Source: Bacteroidales bacterium
GTDB taxonomy: Bacteria > Bacteroidota > Bacteroidia > Bacteroidales > F082
Reading direction: 5' to 3'
Assembly: GCA_028277395.1 (NCBI GenBank)
Contig: JANQGJ010000100.1
Span: forward strand, 1 to 64,000
Length of the DNA stretch: 64,000 bases
Of this stretch, positions 50,721 to 60,923 are shown piece by piece. The notes under the pieces are model-generated. The model was given only the letters and a program-made list of their open reading frames with translations. It did no database searches and was not told the origin of the DNA. Position 1 is the first letter of the stretch, and each line of letters opens with the position of its first letter. The translations under genes were made by a program, and so were the position numbers.

Positions 50721-53700
50721 GTTGCTTTAGTTTTTTTTGGTAAAATTATTGAAATTATAGTAGGGTTATTAGTTTCCTTTACAAAACAATCACCTTTATG
50801 TTTCCTCATTATTTTCCTAGATAAATATAACCCAATTCCCATACCTGAAGGTTTCGTTTCTGATGAATTACTACCCCTTTTATATTGTTTGAATATCATC
50901 TCTTTCTCTGTTCTGTCAATACCTATTCCAATATTAACGAATTCAAATTCATGATATAATTTTGGCATATTATTATCTAGATTATACCAGTTTGTTTTAT
51001 AATATACCTCAATAGTTGTGCCGGGATGCGAATAATTAATTGCATTACGTAAGAGATTGATAAACACCTGTTCAATGCCATACTTGTCAATTAATAGTTT
51101 CTCCGAAAGATGACTAACATTTGTTCTAATTGACAGTTGGTTCTCTGCATGTGCAGTCATTTCTAAAAGTCGAACTGCTCTAATTAAAATAGGATTTACA
51201 AACTCTTCATTGAAATGTAAGTTAATATTCTCTAAACTATCCTCTACATTTCTAATAATACCACTTTGCAATTCAAGAGAATTAAAAATAAGTTCACTAT
51301 ATTCAGAACAAAGCTTATTCTGATATTTACTTCTTTTTATGCTATTTATATGTGCCTCTGTCCTAGCAAGCATTTCAAATATAGGGCTTTTAGTCTCATG
51401 AATAAGGTGTTTCACAAAATTGTCTTTATCCATATCAAGCATTGCATTCTCAATAAGTGTGTATGCAAGTGATGAAATGAATTCAACAGTTTCCAGATCA
51501 AAATCCCAGAAGGTATGAATTAGTGAGTGATTTGTTGATTTGAGACCAATATATCTAATAACTCCTATTGATCTGTTGTTTTTGTCTTTTATCGGAACGA
51601 TTAAATATACATAATCATTTATATCGTATCCCTCGATTATTTCTAAATACTTATCTGAATAAGATGATAACTGGCTTCGATCATAAACAATGTATATATT
51701 TGAATATAGATATGAATTAACAGTGACACTATCCTGATTTTCCAGCCCATAATGCACTCTGGCTATATCGACGGAAGGGTCTAAAAGATTTATATTTTTT
51801 CCGTTGTACCTTGCATTAACAGTATTTGTTGCATACAATTCAAGATTATCATTGCTTTTGTTATGGATAAATATTGAACAAACTTCAGCATTTAGAGCTT
51901 TTGAAAGCAGGTTTGTTATTTGATTGATATTTTCTGAGTAATTAATGTCTTGGAGCTCATTCAATCCTGTTCCAAGGGTCGTAATTTGCGTATATTTTTT
52001 TTCCGTTATGATACTGTTTATTACTAATGAAATCTGTTCAGATAGAAAAGACAATCTATTTAATGTATTTGGACTAGGATAGTCTATAATCTGTAAATTA
52101 AATAATCCTATCAAAGTAGTCCAATAAGTTTTTTGATAATCATTAGGTTTTTTAGAGTTTTTATAATAATCTTTTTTAATCGGAACAAGTAGATTGTAAG
52201 TTGTTTTTTTAAATAGACTATCTAAACCAAACTTCTTATAAAAGGTTCGATCTTGACCAAGTTTATCTATAATGATTTCATTTGGAAAATCGTATGTTGA
52301 TTGATCAGAGAAGATGTAGTCTTTATTTAACCTGAGTTGCTTTTTTTCGTGATCATAATACCTTTCAAGTTCAGAATATAAAGGGATCTTGGTTTTATCA
52401 ATGAATTTATCATTAAGAACTAAGATTATGTCTCTAGAGTTATCATCATGTTTCCCATTAATTATAGGAACCCTAAAAGAAATGATAGGTGCATTAAAAA
52501 CCTTGTTAAAATGAATAAATGTTTTTTGAATTAATGAGCCAATACTTTTGTTTGGATCATTTTTGATATCAGAAACGAATTTCTCATCCTGATTTCTTTG
52601 GCTAGTGATTTTTTTTGTTTCTAAAATCTCAAAAATATTTGCAATTATTTTACTAAGGTTTAATATTTTTTCTAGTTCGGATGCAGAACATGTGCTATTA
52701 AAAATATAAATGTAACCAATACTTATGGTTTCATTTTTGATCTTGTTGATTGAGAATAAGTTAATTCTATTTATCTTAAGGATCTTTCTATATGCTTTTA
52801 GGTATTTATTTTCAATTAGGTTTATTGTATTGGACTTATATTCAACCTTCTCAGTATTTTTACTTAGAAATTCTCCAATAATACTGCTATGATATGGAAT
52901 TCGCATAATACTGCTAAGAGCAACCCTGCTTTCTTCACTTAAATTCCCCTTGTAATACCAGACCAAGTCATTAATGAATTTCTCCCCCTCCAGATTCTCA
53001 ATAATTCCAATAGCTGCAAACTCTGCATCAAAAAATTTACAAACTTTTTCATTTATAGTCTTTAATTCAGTACGAATTGAGAATTTTTCATCAGTATATA
53101 TTTTTTCTTTTAGGCTTGTTGTTTTATTTACAATCTTATTCCAGCTCTCCATTCTATGTTTAACATATTCTAATTCTATCAATCTTTCATATCGACTTTT
53201 AGCTTCAATCCTTTCTTTATCTATTTTCTTTTTTCTATTATTCCATAGATAATATAATAATACAATAAGAACAATACCTGAAATTGCTATAATCGTGATT
53301 AATTTCACTTTATAAAGATCTTCACTAATATACTTTTTATCCTTATTGGCTTTAATCATTGAATAGTAGATTTTGTCAGAATTTTGTTTAATCTTATTAC
53401 TTAATATCTCAATGTTTCTTGTTACATCTATAAAAGCTGAAGTTTCGTTTCGGATACCATAATAGAGCTGAAGTACTTTTAAAGTTTTTAATAGGTATTC
53501 GTAGGATAATACTTTTTGTGCTTTTGCAAAGGAAGAATCGTTGAAGGAGTGTGCAAGAAAATTATAGTTTTCTTTTGAATTAGTTGATTGAGATTTATCA
53601 ATGTAGTAACAAAGTGCTTTTGATGCATATATGTATATTGAATCTTGAAAATTTGTATTCACATTGTTGGTTCTTTTCTTATTTATTATTATCTTTTCAT

Positions 53701-54655
53701 AGAAATATTTTGCAATGTTATGATTGGCACCTGCTATTTGAAAAGGGTCTCCATATTTCTTAAAAAACTTAAGAGCTAGCTTTAAGAACCCCAACTTTTT
53801 GCAATTCACAGTATCATTAATGATGTCCATAGTTATCATCTTAATAGATTTAGTTCGAGGATTAGAGCCAAGGATACTGTCAATCTTATTAATAGCTTCA
53901 TTAGAATAGAAAATGCTATCATAGTAAATTCCAAATAATTCAAAAAGGTTTCCAACTGTGTAGTAGTCAACAGAATCAGAGTAATATAAACATTTTTCTA
54001 GACTTGTTTCTTTGAACTTATTATAATAGGACTTTTGGTTTGACAACTCTGGTTTACTAAGGTTTTGATAAAGAAAATAATATGTGTGAAACAATAATTC
54101 GTTTGATGTTTCCTTACTAAAATTTGACTCGAGAATTTCTGTATACTGTATTAATTTTTCTACTTCAATATTCTCATTCACTAAATAGTAAAAGGATACA
54201 GTACCAATTCCAACTTCATTAATAATAGCACCATGTAGTAGTAATTCATTATTTAGAAAGTCATCATCATCAAAAGTTGCGTAATAATTTCTGGCAGAGT
54301 CAAATGTAGTAAAAGCTTCATTTATAAAACCAAACCGTTGTTCAATGAATCCTTTACAAGTTAAGTTTAGATAATAATATAAATCTTTGTTTTTAGAATA
54401 AATCACTTTATTAATATAAAGGTTCGCAGAGTCATAGTTTGATTGGTAGAAGTAATTATAAGCTTTTGATGTGAAACTAAGGATAGAATCATACTTTACA
54501 ATACTATCAGCTACTTCAATCCCATAATTGGTATTATAGTACCTTGAATTGAAGGATTTAAAAAAAGTATTCATATTTGCTATTAGCGAAGTAGGAGATA
54601 ATACACCAATGCTAATAAATGCAACTACTAAAATTAGTCTTGAATTCTTGTGCAT
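50717..54655 (-). CDS. Hybrid TPR/GAF sensor histidine kinase
   Basis: A 1312-residue membrane kinase; the ATG at 54655 starts the signal-like sequence MHKNSRLILVVAFISIG (open frame reaches 54700). Residues ~30-440 are TPR-like helices rich in Asn/Tyr/Ser, then a membrane helix at ~452-475 (ITIIAISGIVLIVLLYYLW), and a cytoplasmic part with two or more GAF-like regions (~525-1060). The dimerisation motif is HETKSPIFEM (phospho-His near 1086), the ATPase has NLLRNAINYSHPG (N-box) and PSGMGIGLYLSRKIMRKH (G-box). The codon use is even more AT-rich than neighbours. It is the first of three coupled genes. Confidence 0.88.
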   Translation of the reverse strand: MHKNSRLILVVAFISIGVLSPTSLIANMNTFFKSFNSRYYNTNYGIEVADSIVKYDSILSFTSKAYNYFYQSNYDSANLYINKVIYSKNKDLYYYLNLTCKGFIEQRFGFINEAFTTFDSARNYYATFDDDDFLNNELLLHGAIINEVGIGTVSFYYLVNENIEVEKLIQYTEILESNFSKETSNELLFHTYYFLYQNLSKPELSNQKSYYNKFKETSLEKCLYYSDSVDYYTVGNLFELFGIYYDSIFYSNEAINKIDSILGSNPRTKSIKMITMDIINDTVNCKKLGFLKLALKFFKKYGDPFQIAGANHNIAKYFYEKIIINKKRTNNVNTNFQDSIYIYASKALCYYIDKSQSTNSKENYNFLAHSFNDSSFAKAQKVLSYEYLLKTLKVLQLYYGIRNETSAFIDVTRNIEILSNKIKQNSDKIYYSMIKANKDKKYISEDLYKVKLITIIAISGIVLIVLLYYLWNNRKKKIDKERIEAKSRYERLIELEYVKHRMESWNKIVNKTTSLKEKIYTDEKFSIRTELKTINEKVCKFFDAEFAAIGIIENLEGEKFINDLVWYYKGNLSEESRVALSSIMRIPYHSSIIGEFLSKNTEKVEYKSNTINLIENKYLKAYRKILKINRINLFSINKIKNETISIGYIYIFNSTCSASELEKILNLSKIIANIFEILETKKITSQRNQDEKFVSDIKNDPNKSIGSLIQKTFIHFNKVFNAPIISFRVPIINGKHDDNSRDIILVLNDKFIDKTKIPLYSELERYYDHEKKQLRLNKDYIFSDQSTYDFPNEIIIDKLGQDRTFYKKFGLDSLFKKTTYNLLVPIKKDYYKNSKKPNDYQKTYWTTLIGLFNLQIIDYPSPNTLNRLSFLSEQISLVINSIITEKKYTQITTLGTGLNELQDINYSENINQITNLLSKALNAEVCSIFIHNKSNDNLELYATNTVNARYNGKNINLLDPSVDIARVHYGLENQDSVTVNSYLYSNIYIVYDRSQLSSYSDKYLEIIEGYDINDYVYLIVPIKDKNNRSIGVIRYIGLKSTNHSLIHTFWDFDLETVEFISSLAYTLIENAMLDMDKDNFVKHLIHETKSPIFEMLARTEAHINSIKRSKYQNKLCSEYSELIFNSLELQSGIIRNVEDSLENINLHFNEEFVNPILIRAVRLLEMTAHAENQLSIRTNVSHLSEKLLIDKYGIEQVFINLLRNAINYSHPGTTIEVYYKTNWYNLDNNMPKLYHEFEFVNIGIGIDRTEKEMIFKQYKRGSNSSETKPSGMGIGLYLSRKIMRKHKGDCFVKETNNPTIISIILPKKTKAT

Positions 54656-54933
54656 ATACTTCTTATTGTGAGAAACTGTAGTTGATTCATATAGGATCAT
54701 GTTAACATTCAGGATTATTTTTAATTGAAATAGTAAAACAGTACATACTTTTATTTTTCCATATTTGAGTGTTTCTAAAAGTCAATTGAGATTAGACAAG
54801 AAAATAAAATGCAGGATAATTAATCTGGCTATGTGCATTCGTACTTCTTAATCTATCATAACTCTATTTTAGTTTTACTTTTGATAAAGATTTTTATTCT
54901 TTTTTAATAATTAAACCAATTTAGGTAAACAAC
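54656..54933. other. Leader of the signalling operon
   Basis: AT-rich stretch upstream of the kinase gene. No ORF other than a spurious one inside the repeat at 54934-55142, no RNA gene or clear promoter seen. Confidence 0.4.
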
Positions 54934-55142
54934 TTAAAAAACCTGCCTCCAAAATAACCACTAATTCAATGCAAGTCAATAGGTTAACAGAACTTTTTTT
55001 ACCTAATGGAAAGGGTAGGTTTTTTTGAGGTGAAATTTTGTATATGGCTGCAAAAGAGGCGGTTGGCGATTTTGGGCCTTGCAAAAGTTTTGAAGAAGGA
55101 TTTCTGGTATTTCGCCAGATTTTGGTGAAATTCTTGTACAAT
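54934..55142. repeat. ~205-bp dispersed repeat, copy 1
   Basis: Strongly similar to 60924-61131: both hold GCCTCCAAAATAA, CTAATTCAATGCAAGTCAAT, AGGTTAACA, ACCTAATGGAAAGG and TTTTTTTGAGGTGAAATTTT, then a more diverged half with AGAGGCGGTTG and a final TACAA. The middle (ACCTA...TAGGT then T-run) can form a small terminator-like hairpin. It has no transposase; a miniature mobile element or REP-like sequence is possible. A 76-residue ORF across it is not conserved in copy 2. Confidence 0.7.
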
Positions 55143-55154
55143 TGAGGGTTTTTT

Positions 55155-55181
55155 AGTCAAAAGTCAAAAGTCAAAAGTCGA
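55155..55181. repeat. AGTCAAA heptamer direct repeats
   Basis: AGTCAAA repeats at 55155, 55162 and 55169, then AGTCGAAA at 55176. They adjoin the left arm of the inverted repeat at 55175-55210. Confidence 0.7.
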
Positions 55182-55445
55182 AAGCTTGCCTGCATTTGGC
55201 TGGTTGAAAGGAGTCTTTATTAACTTCTTTTACTGTTTGACCAAATATTGACCTTTTTCAAAGCAGGATACACCCATACACTTAAAACCTTCTGAACAAT
55301 GTAGTTTCTTTTAGAGCTTATGTTTTTGATTTCGCAACAGATGACCTAATTGGTCAACCCATATCAGAGAATGACAAATGATAGCAAACTTCTGACTCCC
55401 GACTTCGGACTTCCAACCTGCCAAAGGCAGACAAGCTTCCGACTT
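55175..55445. repeat. 36-bp imperfect inverted repeat pair flanking ~199 bp
   Basis: Left arm 55175-55210 and right arm 55410-55445 are reverse complements at 31 of 36 positions (shared core AAGTCG-AAGCTTG-CTGC-TTTGGC-GGTTG-AAG). The 199-bp interior has no ORF. Near the right arm are GACTTCGG-type repeats (55401, 55441). It lies just upstream of the lipoprotein metallopeptidase promoter. Could be a degenerate MITE or a long RNA hairpin. Confidence 0.7.
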
Positions 55446-55505
55446 CGGTCTCCCGACTCCCAGCTCATTTAGAACCATTTTAATCTATTCACTACTTTAA
55501 AATTT

Positions 55506-55513
55506 TACTTTTG
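55506..55513 (+). promoter_or_regulatory. Candidate -7 element for the metallopeptidase gene
   Basis: TACTTTTG (TAnnTTTG) 19 nt before the ATG at 55533; no clear -33 TTTG. Confidence 0.45.
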
Positions 55514-55532
55514 TATATCAAAACTAAAAATT

Positions 55533-57590
55533 ATGTTACGTAATATTACAGTTATATTATTGGTAATCACTGCGTTTTTTGCTACTTCGTGTTGCAATGA
55601 AACGGCAGTTGAAAAAAAGGAAAACAATATGACAATTGATAATGGTATTATTGGTTCTACGGTAGAAGCTGTTAAAAAAGCTCATCCCGATTCTGATACA
55701 GAACTTTTGACAAAAGGAGTAGATCAGGTGGCCAGATTATGGACCGCAAAGGATGGTTCTACAGATGATTTTGTAAGTTTTTGCGAAGAAAATTATGTAT
55801 CCGATCCTGAGGAGAGAAGATTTCTTTTCGATCGTTTAGACCGCCATTATGAAGTGCTTTGGGGTAACCTGTTAAAACTTCAGATTGAACTTAATGAACC
55901 AAATCATATGGATATTGGCGAACTTCATAAAGTGGATATGCTTTTCGCTGCCTATAATCCTCATGCACATCTTACTGAAGATCTTTTTGCTTCAAAAATT
56001 GCCTTTATTACAGCATTGAATTTCCCTGAGCTAAGTCTTGATGAAAAGAATAAACTTGGAGGAAGCTGGGATAGCCTTGATTGGGCTTATGCAAGAATGG
56101 GTGATGTTTTCACATCCCGCCTGCCTGCCTGCCTTCTGCAAAAAAGATCAGAAGCAGCTACAAATTCCGATGCTTATATTTCAGAATATAATATCCTGAT
56201 GGGACATGTATTGGGGAAAGATGGAAAGACTCATTTTCCTGTGGATATGAAACTCATCACTCACTGGAATCTTCGTGATGAACTGAAATCCAACTATACA
56301 AACGAAGACGGACAGGAAAGACAGGAAATGATCTATAAAGTAATGCAAAGAATTATCGATCAGAGTATTCCTGATGTGGTAATAAATTCACATGATTATG
56401 AGTGGGATGTGTATAATAACAAGGTTTATCAGGATGGTAAGGAAATTGAAGCCAAACCTGAGCCTGATACACGTTATCAGCAGTTGCTGAATAATTTCAT
56501 TACAACCAAGGCTCTGGATCCTTATTACCCTGCATATCCGACATACATTGAACGTCGATTTTCAGGAAATATGGAAATTCCTAAGGAGGAAGTGGAGGCC
56601 ATTTTTGTGGAACTCGTTTCTTCGGATGAAGTAAGAGAATTGGGCAAATTAATTAAATTGAAACTAGGCAGAGACTTGCGGCCATATGATATCTGGTACA
56701 ATGGTTTTAAGGCACAAAGTTCATTGAACGAATCCGAACTTAATAAAATCACACAGGAGAAATATCCTGATCCTGCTGCTTTTGAAGCTGATATGGCAAG
56801 AATGCTCAAAGATCTTCAGTTTGATGATGATCAGGCAGCATTCCTGGCTTCAAAAATTCGTGTTGATGGCAGCCGTGGCGCAGGCCATGCATGGGGAGCA
56901 GAAATGAAATCTGAAAAAGCCAGGTTAAGAACCAGAATAGGTGACGATGGTATGAATTACAAAGGTTATAATATCGCTGTTCATGAGTTTGGGCATAATG
57001 TGGAGCAAACAATCACTCTTCATGATGTGGATTATTATATTCTGAATGGCGTGCCAAATACTGCTTTTACAGAGGCACTTGCTTTTATTTTCCAGAAACG
57101 TGATTTAGGATTATTGGGACTTGAAGAGAAAAATGCAGCAAAACAGCATTATATGGCTCTGGCAAATCTCTGGAGTTGCTATGAAATTATGGGTGTTTCA
57201 CTTGTAGATATGGCCGTTTGGGAATGGATGTATGCTAATCCTGATGCTACTGCCGGTGAACTTAAGGCTGCCGTAATCTCAATTGCCAAAGATGTTTGGA
57301 ACAGGTATTACGCTGATGTATTTGGAAGTACAGATGAGCCAATCCTTGCCATTTATTCACATATGATTGATAATCCTCTGTATTTATCGGCATATCCCAT
57401 CGGGCATTTAATTGATTTTCAGCTGGAGCAGGAAATTGAAGGAAAGAATTTTGCTTCGGAAATAAACAGAATATATTCTGTGGGCAGGCTAACACCGAAA
57501 TGGTGGATGCAAAAAGCAGTAGGTAGCGACCTGTCATCAAAGCCATTACTTGAATCATCGAAAGAGGCATTAGCGTTTTTTGAGAAGTAG
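55533..57590 (+). CDS. Lipoprotein zinc metallopeptidase (HEXXH, gluzincin-like)
   Basis: A 685-residue predicted lipoprotein: signal peptide with lipobox FATSC (acylated C20). The zinc motif is VHEFGHNVEQT with H484, E485, H488; a candidate third ligand is E514 in FTEALAFIF, 26 residues later, as in gluzincins. The rest is helical, with no PKD or repeat domain. Spacing and motif exclude dipeptidyl peptidase III (HELLGH) and fit more general M3/M32-like enzymes, but I cannot name the family. It probably cleaves peptides in the periplasm or at the outer-membrane inner leaflet. A short C-terminal tail (LESSKEALAFFEK) completes it. Confidence 0.75.
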   Translation: MLRNITVILLVITAFFATSCCNETAVEKKENNMTIDNGIIGSTVEAVKKAHPDSDTELLTKGVDQVARLWTAKDGSTDDFVSFCEENYVSDPEERRFLFDRLDRHYEVLWGNLLKLQIELNEPNHMDIGELHKVDMLFAAYNPHAHLTEDLFASKIAFITALNFPELSLDEKNKLGGSWDSLDWAYARMGDVFTSRLPACLLQKRSEAATNSDAYISEYNILMGHVLGKDGKTHFPVDMKLITHWNLRDELKSNYTNEDGQERQEMIYKVMQRIIDQSIPDVVINSHDYEWDVYNNKVYQDGKEIEAKPEPDTRYQQLLNNFITTKALDPYYPAYPTYIERRFSGNMEIPKEEVEAIFVELVSSDEVRELGKLIKLKLGRDLRPYDIWYNGFKAQSSLNESELNKITQEKYPDPAAFEADMARMLKDLQFDDDQAAFLASKIRVDGSRGAGHAWGAEMKSEKARLRTRIGDDGMNYKGYNIAVHEFGHNVEQTITLHDVDYYILNGVPNTAFTEALAFIFQKRDLGLLGLEEKNAAKQHYMALANLWSCYEIMGVSLVDMAVWEWMYANPDATAGELKAAVISIAKDVWNRYYADVFGSTDEPILAIYSHMIDNPLYLSAYPIGHLIDFQLEQEIEGKNFASEINRIYSVGRLTPKWWMQKAVGSDLSSKPLLESSKEALAFFEK

Positions 57591-57682
57591 AGAAGCTATA
57601 AAATGGTAAATGGATAGTGTCATGTGGAAATGAACTTCACTCTGATGCGTTTCCTGCCCCTCTTCCTACTCTTAAGACATTA

Positions 57683-57740
57683 TCTCTTGGTTTATCTCCT
57701 AGTTTATCTCCTAGTTTATCTCCTAGTTTATCTCCTTATA
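57683..57740. repeat. 12-bp tandem repeat (TCTCCTAGTTTA)
   Basis: One diverged unit (TCTCTTGGTTTA, 57683) is followed by three exact units at 57695, 57707, 57719 and a partial one at 57731. It sits between the convergent metallopeptidase and AlbA-type genes and ends at the latter's stop. Length may vary among strains. Confidence 0.85.
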
Positions 57741-57741
57741 A

Positions 57742-59094
57742 CTATTCTATTAATTTCCATTTACCAGTCTTACGGGAGCCTTCACGTATAAGCCTACCTT
57801 CATTTTGCATCTTAGTTAAATGATAATCTACACCTTTAGGAGTTATTCCTAATGAATCAGCAATAGCTTTTCTTGTTACTGATGGTTTATCTTTTATAAG
57901 TTTAATTATTTTTTCTTTTGTTGTTTCTTCAACAGAATATTCCTTTGTATTTCTATAAAATAATACTGTGAAAATTCCTTCTGTTTTAAATTCAGGTTTA
58001 GGTAATCCTGCTTTTTTCATGGCATCATTAATCCTGCTAATTCCAGAACCTATTTTTTCTACCATGTCAATACGTTCAAATAATCCAAAAACCAAGGGGT
58101 TACGACTGTGACTCTTAGTCCCGAATTCATCTGGTTTGATGGCACTTGTTAATCCACCAGGATTGCTTATTTCAACACGATCTTCAAAAACTTCAATTAC
58201 TATTCTTGCTCCTTTATCATAATAATCCCTGTGCGAAAGGGCATTAATAACAGCTTCCTTAAAAGCGGTTTCAGGAACTTCCCAAAGTTCTTTTCTAGGG
58301 CCACTTCCTTCTATTTCATAGCGTATATTTAACTTCTCTTTTAGCCAATGCATTGCCTTGTAGTATTGTTTAAGCAATGCACCTCCAAAGATTTTATCAT
58401 CAATTATTTGAGTCTTATTTGTTCCTTCAAAAGCAACACACCGAATCTCGGCAGAGTATATAAAACTTTCTGGTGTCTTAGCGAAGAAAAGGACACTTCC
58501 GTTTTTCATGTTACCATCAGGGAGAATTAATTGTAAATTCTTAATTATTTGCTCACGGCTAACTGTTTTTGATAATCCTGCATCATAACGAAATTCTTCA
58601 AAATATGACAGGTCAAGGTCACTTTCAATATTGAAACCTGTACATGGGGCTTCATCATAATAAATTCTATTGGATTGTTGGAAAAAATCCCTCATTTGCT
58701 CAACAGAAGTAAGCTTTTGCGTATTAGGGCCTTGCCTAACATATATTGCTCCGGATAAGACATAAGGTTTTTGTACTCCGGTATTAACTTCTATTACCCA
58801 AACTTTTTTGCCTTTAACATCTACAGAATAAAAATCCGTTAATAGGTGGGGATTGATATCATTTAATGAATTTTGAATTGCTGAACGTTTCGCATTATTG
58901 ATTTCAGTACCATGAATAACATTATTATCACTTACCCCTATAAGTAATACACCTCCGGTAGAATTAGCAAAAGCACATACCTCTTCAGACAAATCCTTTA
59001 CCTTGCCCGGTACCCTTATCTTAAATTCAGCATTATACCCTTCGCCTGATTGCACAATACTCTCAATATCAGATGACTTAAGTTTATTATTCAT
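57742..59094 (-). CDS. AlbA_2 (Schlafen-type) ATP-binding transcriptional regulator
   Basis: A 450-residue protein. The N-terminal ~130 residues are an AlbA_2/Schlafen-like domain (GEGYNAEFKIRVPGKVKDLS, CAFANSTGGVLLIGVSD). A GHKL-like HATPase_c_4 region follows (FKEAVINALSHRDYYDKG, IVIEVFEDRVEISNPGGL) and a C-terminal winged helix (TRKAIADSLGITPKGVDYHL, GSRKTGKWKLIE). Proteins with this layout are annotated as divergent AAA-4/HTH regulators and are common in accessory regions. No operon partner; the 12-bp repeats lie just behind its stop. Confidence 0.88.
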   Translation of the reverse strand: MNNKLKSSDIESIVQSGEGYNAEFKIRVPGKVKDLSEEVCAFANSTGGVLLIGVSDNNVIHGTEINNAKRSAIQNSLNDINPHLLTDFYSVDVKGKKVWVIEVNTGVQKPYVLSGAIYVRQGPNTQKLTSVEQMRDFFQQSNRIYYDEAPCTGFNIESDLDLSYFEEFRYDAGLSKTVSREQIIKNLQLILPDGNMKNGSVLFFAKTPESFIYSAEIRCVAFEGTNKTQIIDDKIFGGALLKQYYKAMHWLKEKLNIRYEIEGSGPRKELWEVPETAFKEAVINALSHRDYYDKGARIVIEVFEDRVEISNPGGLTSAIKPDEFGTKSHSRNPLVFGLFERIDMVEKIGSGISRINDAMKKAGLPKPEFKTEGIFTVLFYRNTKEYSVEETTKEKIIKLIKDKPSVTRKAIADSLGITPKGVDYHLTKMQNEGRLIREGSRKTGKWKLIE

Positions 59095-59170
59095 ACGACA
59101 TATTTAGTTTGTAAGAATATTACATTTGTTTACCTTTATATGTTTAAGTTGGTACAATGTCATGACAACC

Positions 59171-60757
59171 TCATTTATTCATACAACATTTCTTGTATTT
59201 TTTGCCACTGCCACATGGACATGGGTTGTTTCGTCCTATTTTTGGTTCAGTTCTTACAGGTATTAATGGTGGATCATAATAATCATTGTGATCGTGTTGT
59301 GAATCGTTCTCTTCATTATTATACCCAGCCCAACTTGAAGTTACCTCTTCATATCGTTCGGAAATTGAGAGAATCTCTTTTTTTTTGTTGTATTTATCAG
59401 GCTTTTCAAGAGCTTTTCTTACTTCCTGCCAGTCACCGCATGTACCTACTGATACTATTCCTTTTTCAAATAGCTTTTCTATATCGGGTAATAACTCAGA
59501 ACCATTAATGTGTATAATGTTACAAATCAATAAGGCTGTTACATCACTGTCAATCACATTATCTTCGAGCCTGCTATTTAAAAAAAACTGTATTACATCT
59601 TTATACCATAGTATTGCGTCATCTCGCCTTTTCGGCTGGTGCAACGCAAGTTGTTCAACCATATCGGGGAAAGTTGTCCGTGCATAAGTATTGATACCGG
59701 GTTTAAACATAAATTGTTTACAGTCTTCCAGCCTATTAGCTGCAATCTTATATATAGGCTCCCAGATTAATGAAGTAAGAAAGTCACCTAGGTATAGTTC
59801 AAAATATTCATCGGATTGGCTTAATACATCAAATATACTCTCTAAACAACAGGATGCTTTAAGCTCTCCCATGAGGTAAATTGCATGAACCAGAAAATTC
59901 ATCTTCTCCTCATCCCAAACATCTTCATCAACTAATTTGAAAAAATAGCCATAACGGTTTATACTGTCTTGTAGTACTAGTTTAAGGTCTTGAATTAATG
60001 TTTCCCGGGGGAGTGATAAAATTTTATTTATTTTTTCTTCTTCAATGTATAACCCATTATTATACAACCATTTTATTTCCTCATGTTTAAACTTAGGAGC
60101 TTTGCTGATGTTTAATATTTCCTGTTCTTTAGTTTCTACTGAAATCCTGGTTTTTTCTTCTTCTAAATATCTCTCATGGCCAGCTGTCATTCTTGCAATA
60201 AATAATTGCTGCATTGCAATTTCCGTATCGTCAGCATCTGGTGCCAGTTTTTGCATTATTTCGCAACGAACCTCTGCTTGTTCAATATCACCAATTGCCG
60301 TAAAATATAAAACAGCACACTTAAAAAATGAAATCACTTCATTCAGATGGAATGTATCCCGGTTTGGATAGAGTGCTTTTATTTCCATCGCTTCTCCAAG
60401 TATCTCAGGTATTTTGTAGTATTCCTTTTTCAGGTAGTACTCATTTGCCAGGTTTAACTTACCAAATAAGTAATCAGGGTGCTCTGAAATAATCCATCGA
60501 TTTGTTTCATATAGTTTTTTGGTATTTCCCAATTGTCCGTACAAAACCGATAAATAGTTTTTAAGCTGCGGATTGTCTGGGTATTGTTCAATGGCATCCA
60601 GCATTTTACCAATGCTTGTTTTTTTACCTTCCAGGGCCAGGTTGTGGAAACGTTCAAGTTTAACCGATAGCTCCTGTGTAATGGCATTCTGTTCATCTAA
60701 AAAATCTGGATCGGTGGTTATATTATATCCTGTTACTATATTATTCATTATTACCAC
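59171..60757 (-). CDS. TPR-like protein with C-terminal SEC-C zinc motif
   Basis: A 528-residue cytoplasmic protein (ATG at 60757 or 60748; no signal to choose). The N-terminal ~220 residues are TPR-like helices ([20 protein letters not shown]), followed by an all-helical middle with many Trp/Tyr. The last 22 residues are a SEC-C zinc finger ([15 protein letters not shown]), as found at the end of SecA and many unrelated accessory proteins. No membrane segment. Function unknown; SEC-C suggests nucleic-acid or protein binding. Confidence 0.75.
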   Translation of the reverse strand: MVIMNNIVTGYNITTDPDFLDEQNAITQELSVKLERFHNLALEGKKTSIGKMLDAIEQYPDNPQLKNYLSVLYGQLGNTKKLYETNRWIISEHPDYLFGKLNLANEYYLKKEYYKIPEILGEAMEIKALYPNRDTFHLNEVISFFKCAVLYFTAIGDIEQAEVRCEIMQKLAPDADDTEIAMQQLFIARMTAGHERYLEEEKTRISVETKEQEILNISKAPKFKHEEIKWLYNNGLYIEEEKINKILSLPRETLIQDLKLVLQDSINRYGYFFKLVDEDVWDEEKMNFLVHAIYLMGELKASCCLESIFDVLSQSDEYFELYLGDFLTSLIWEPIYKIAANRLEDCKQFMFKPGINTYARTTFPDMVEQLALHQPKRRDDAILWYKDVIQFFLNSRLEDNVIDSDVTALLICNIIHINGSELLPDIEKLFEKGIVSVGTCGDWQEVRKALEKPDKYNKKKEILSISERYEEVTSSWAGYNNEENDSQHDHNDYYDPPLIPVRTEPKIGRNNPCPCGSGKKYKKCCMNK

Positions 60758-60923
60758 ATTAAATACTTTGTTTATATTCTTGGTTATTTGAAATGATAGA
60801 AATACTTACTTATTCGATTTCAAATAACAAATCATAGATGAATAATATTTAAAACTCATAAGTAACGATTACTTATTGTAAAAATAATTAATTATCCTTC
60901 ATTAAACAAAATAGTGGTAGTTT
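60758..60923. other. Leader of the SEC-C gene
   Basis: About 165 bp AT-rich, no ORF or clear promoter recognised. Confidence 0.4.

Noticed and set aside
54911..55141. 76-residue minus-strand ORF
   Set aside because: Lies entirely over the dispersed repeat and is not kept open in the second copy; no protein features.
55533..57590. Dipeptidyl-peptidase III (M49) assignment
   Set aside because: M49 needs HELLGH (six-residue zinc motif); this protein has HEFGH and a Glu only 26 residues later.
57617..57823. Plus-strand ORF with SPSLSPSL repeats
   Set aside because: Produced by the 12-bp tandem repeat and runs into the antisense of the AlbA-type gene.
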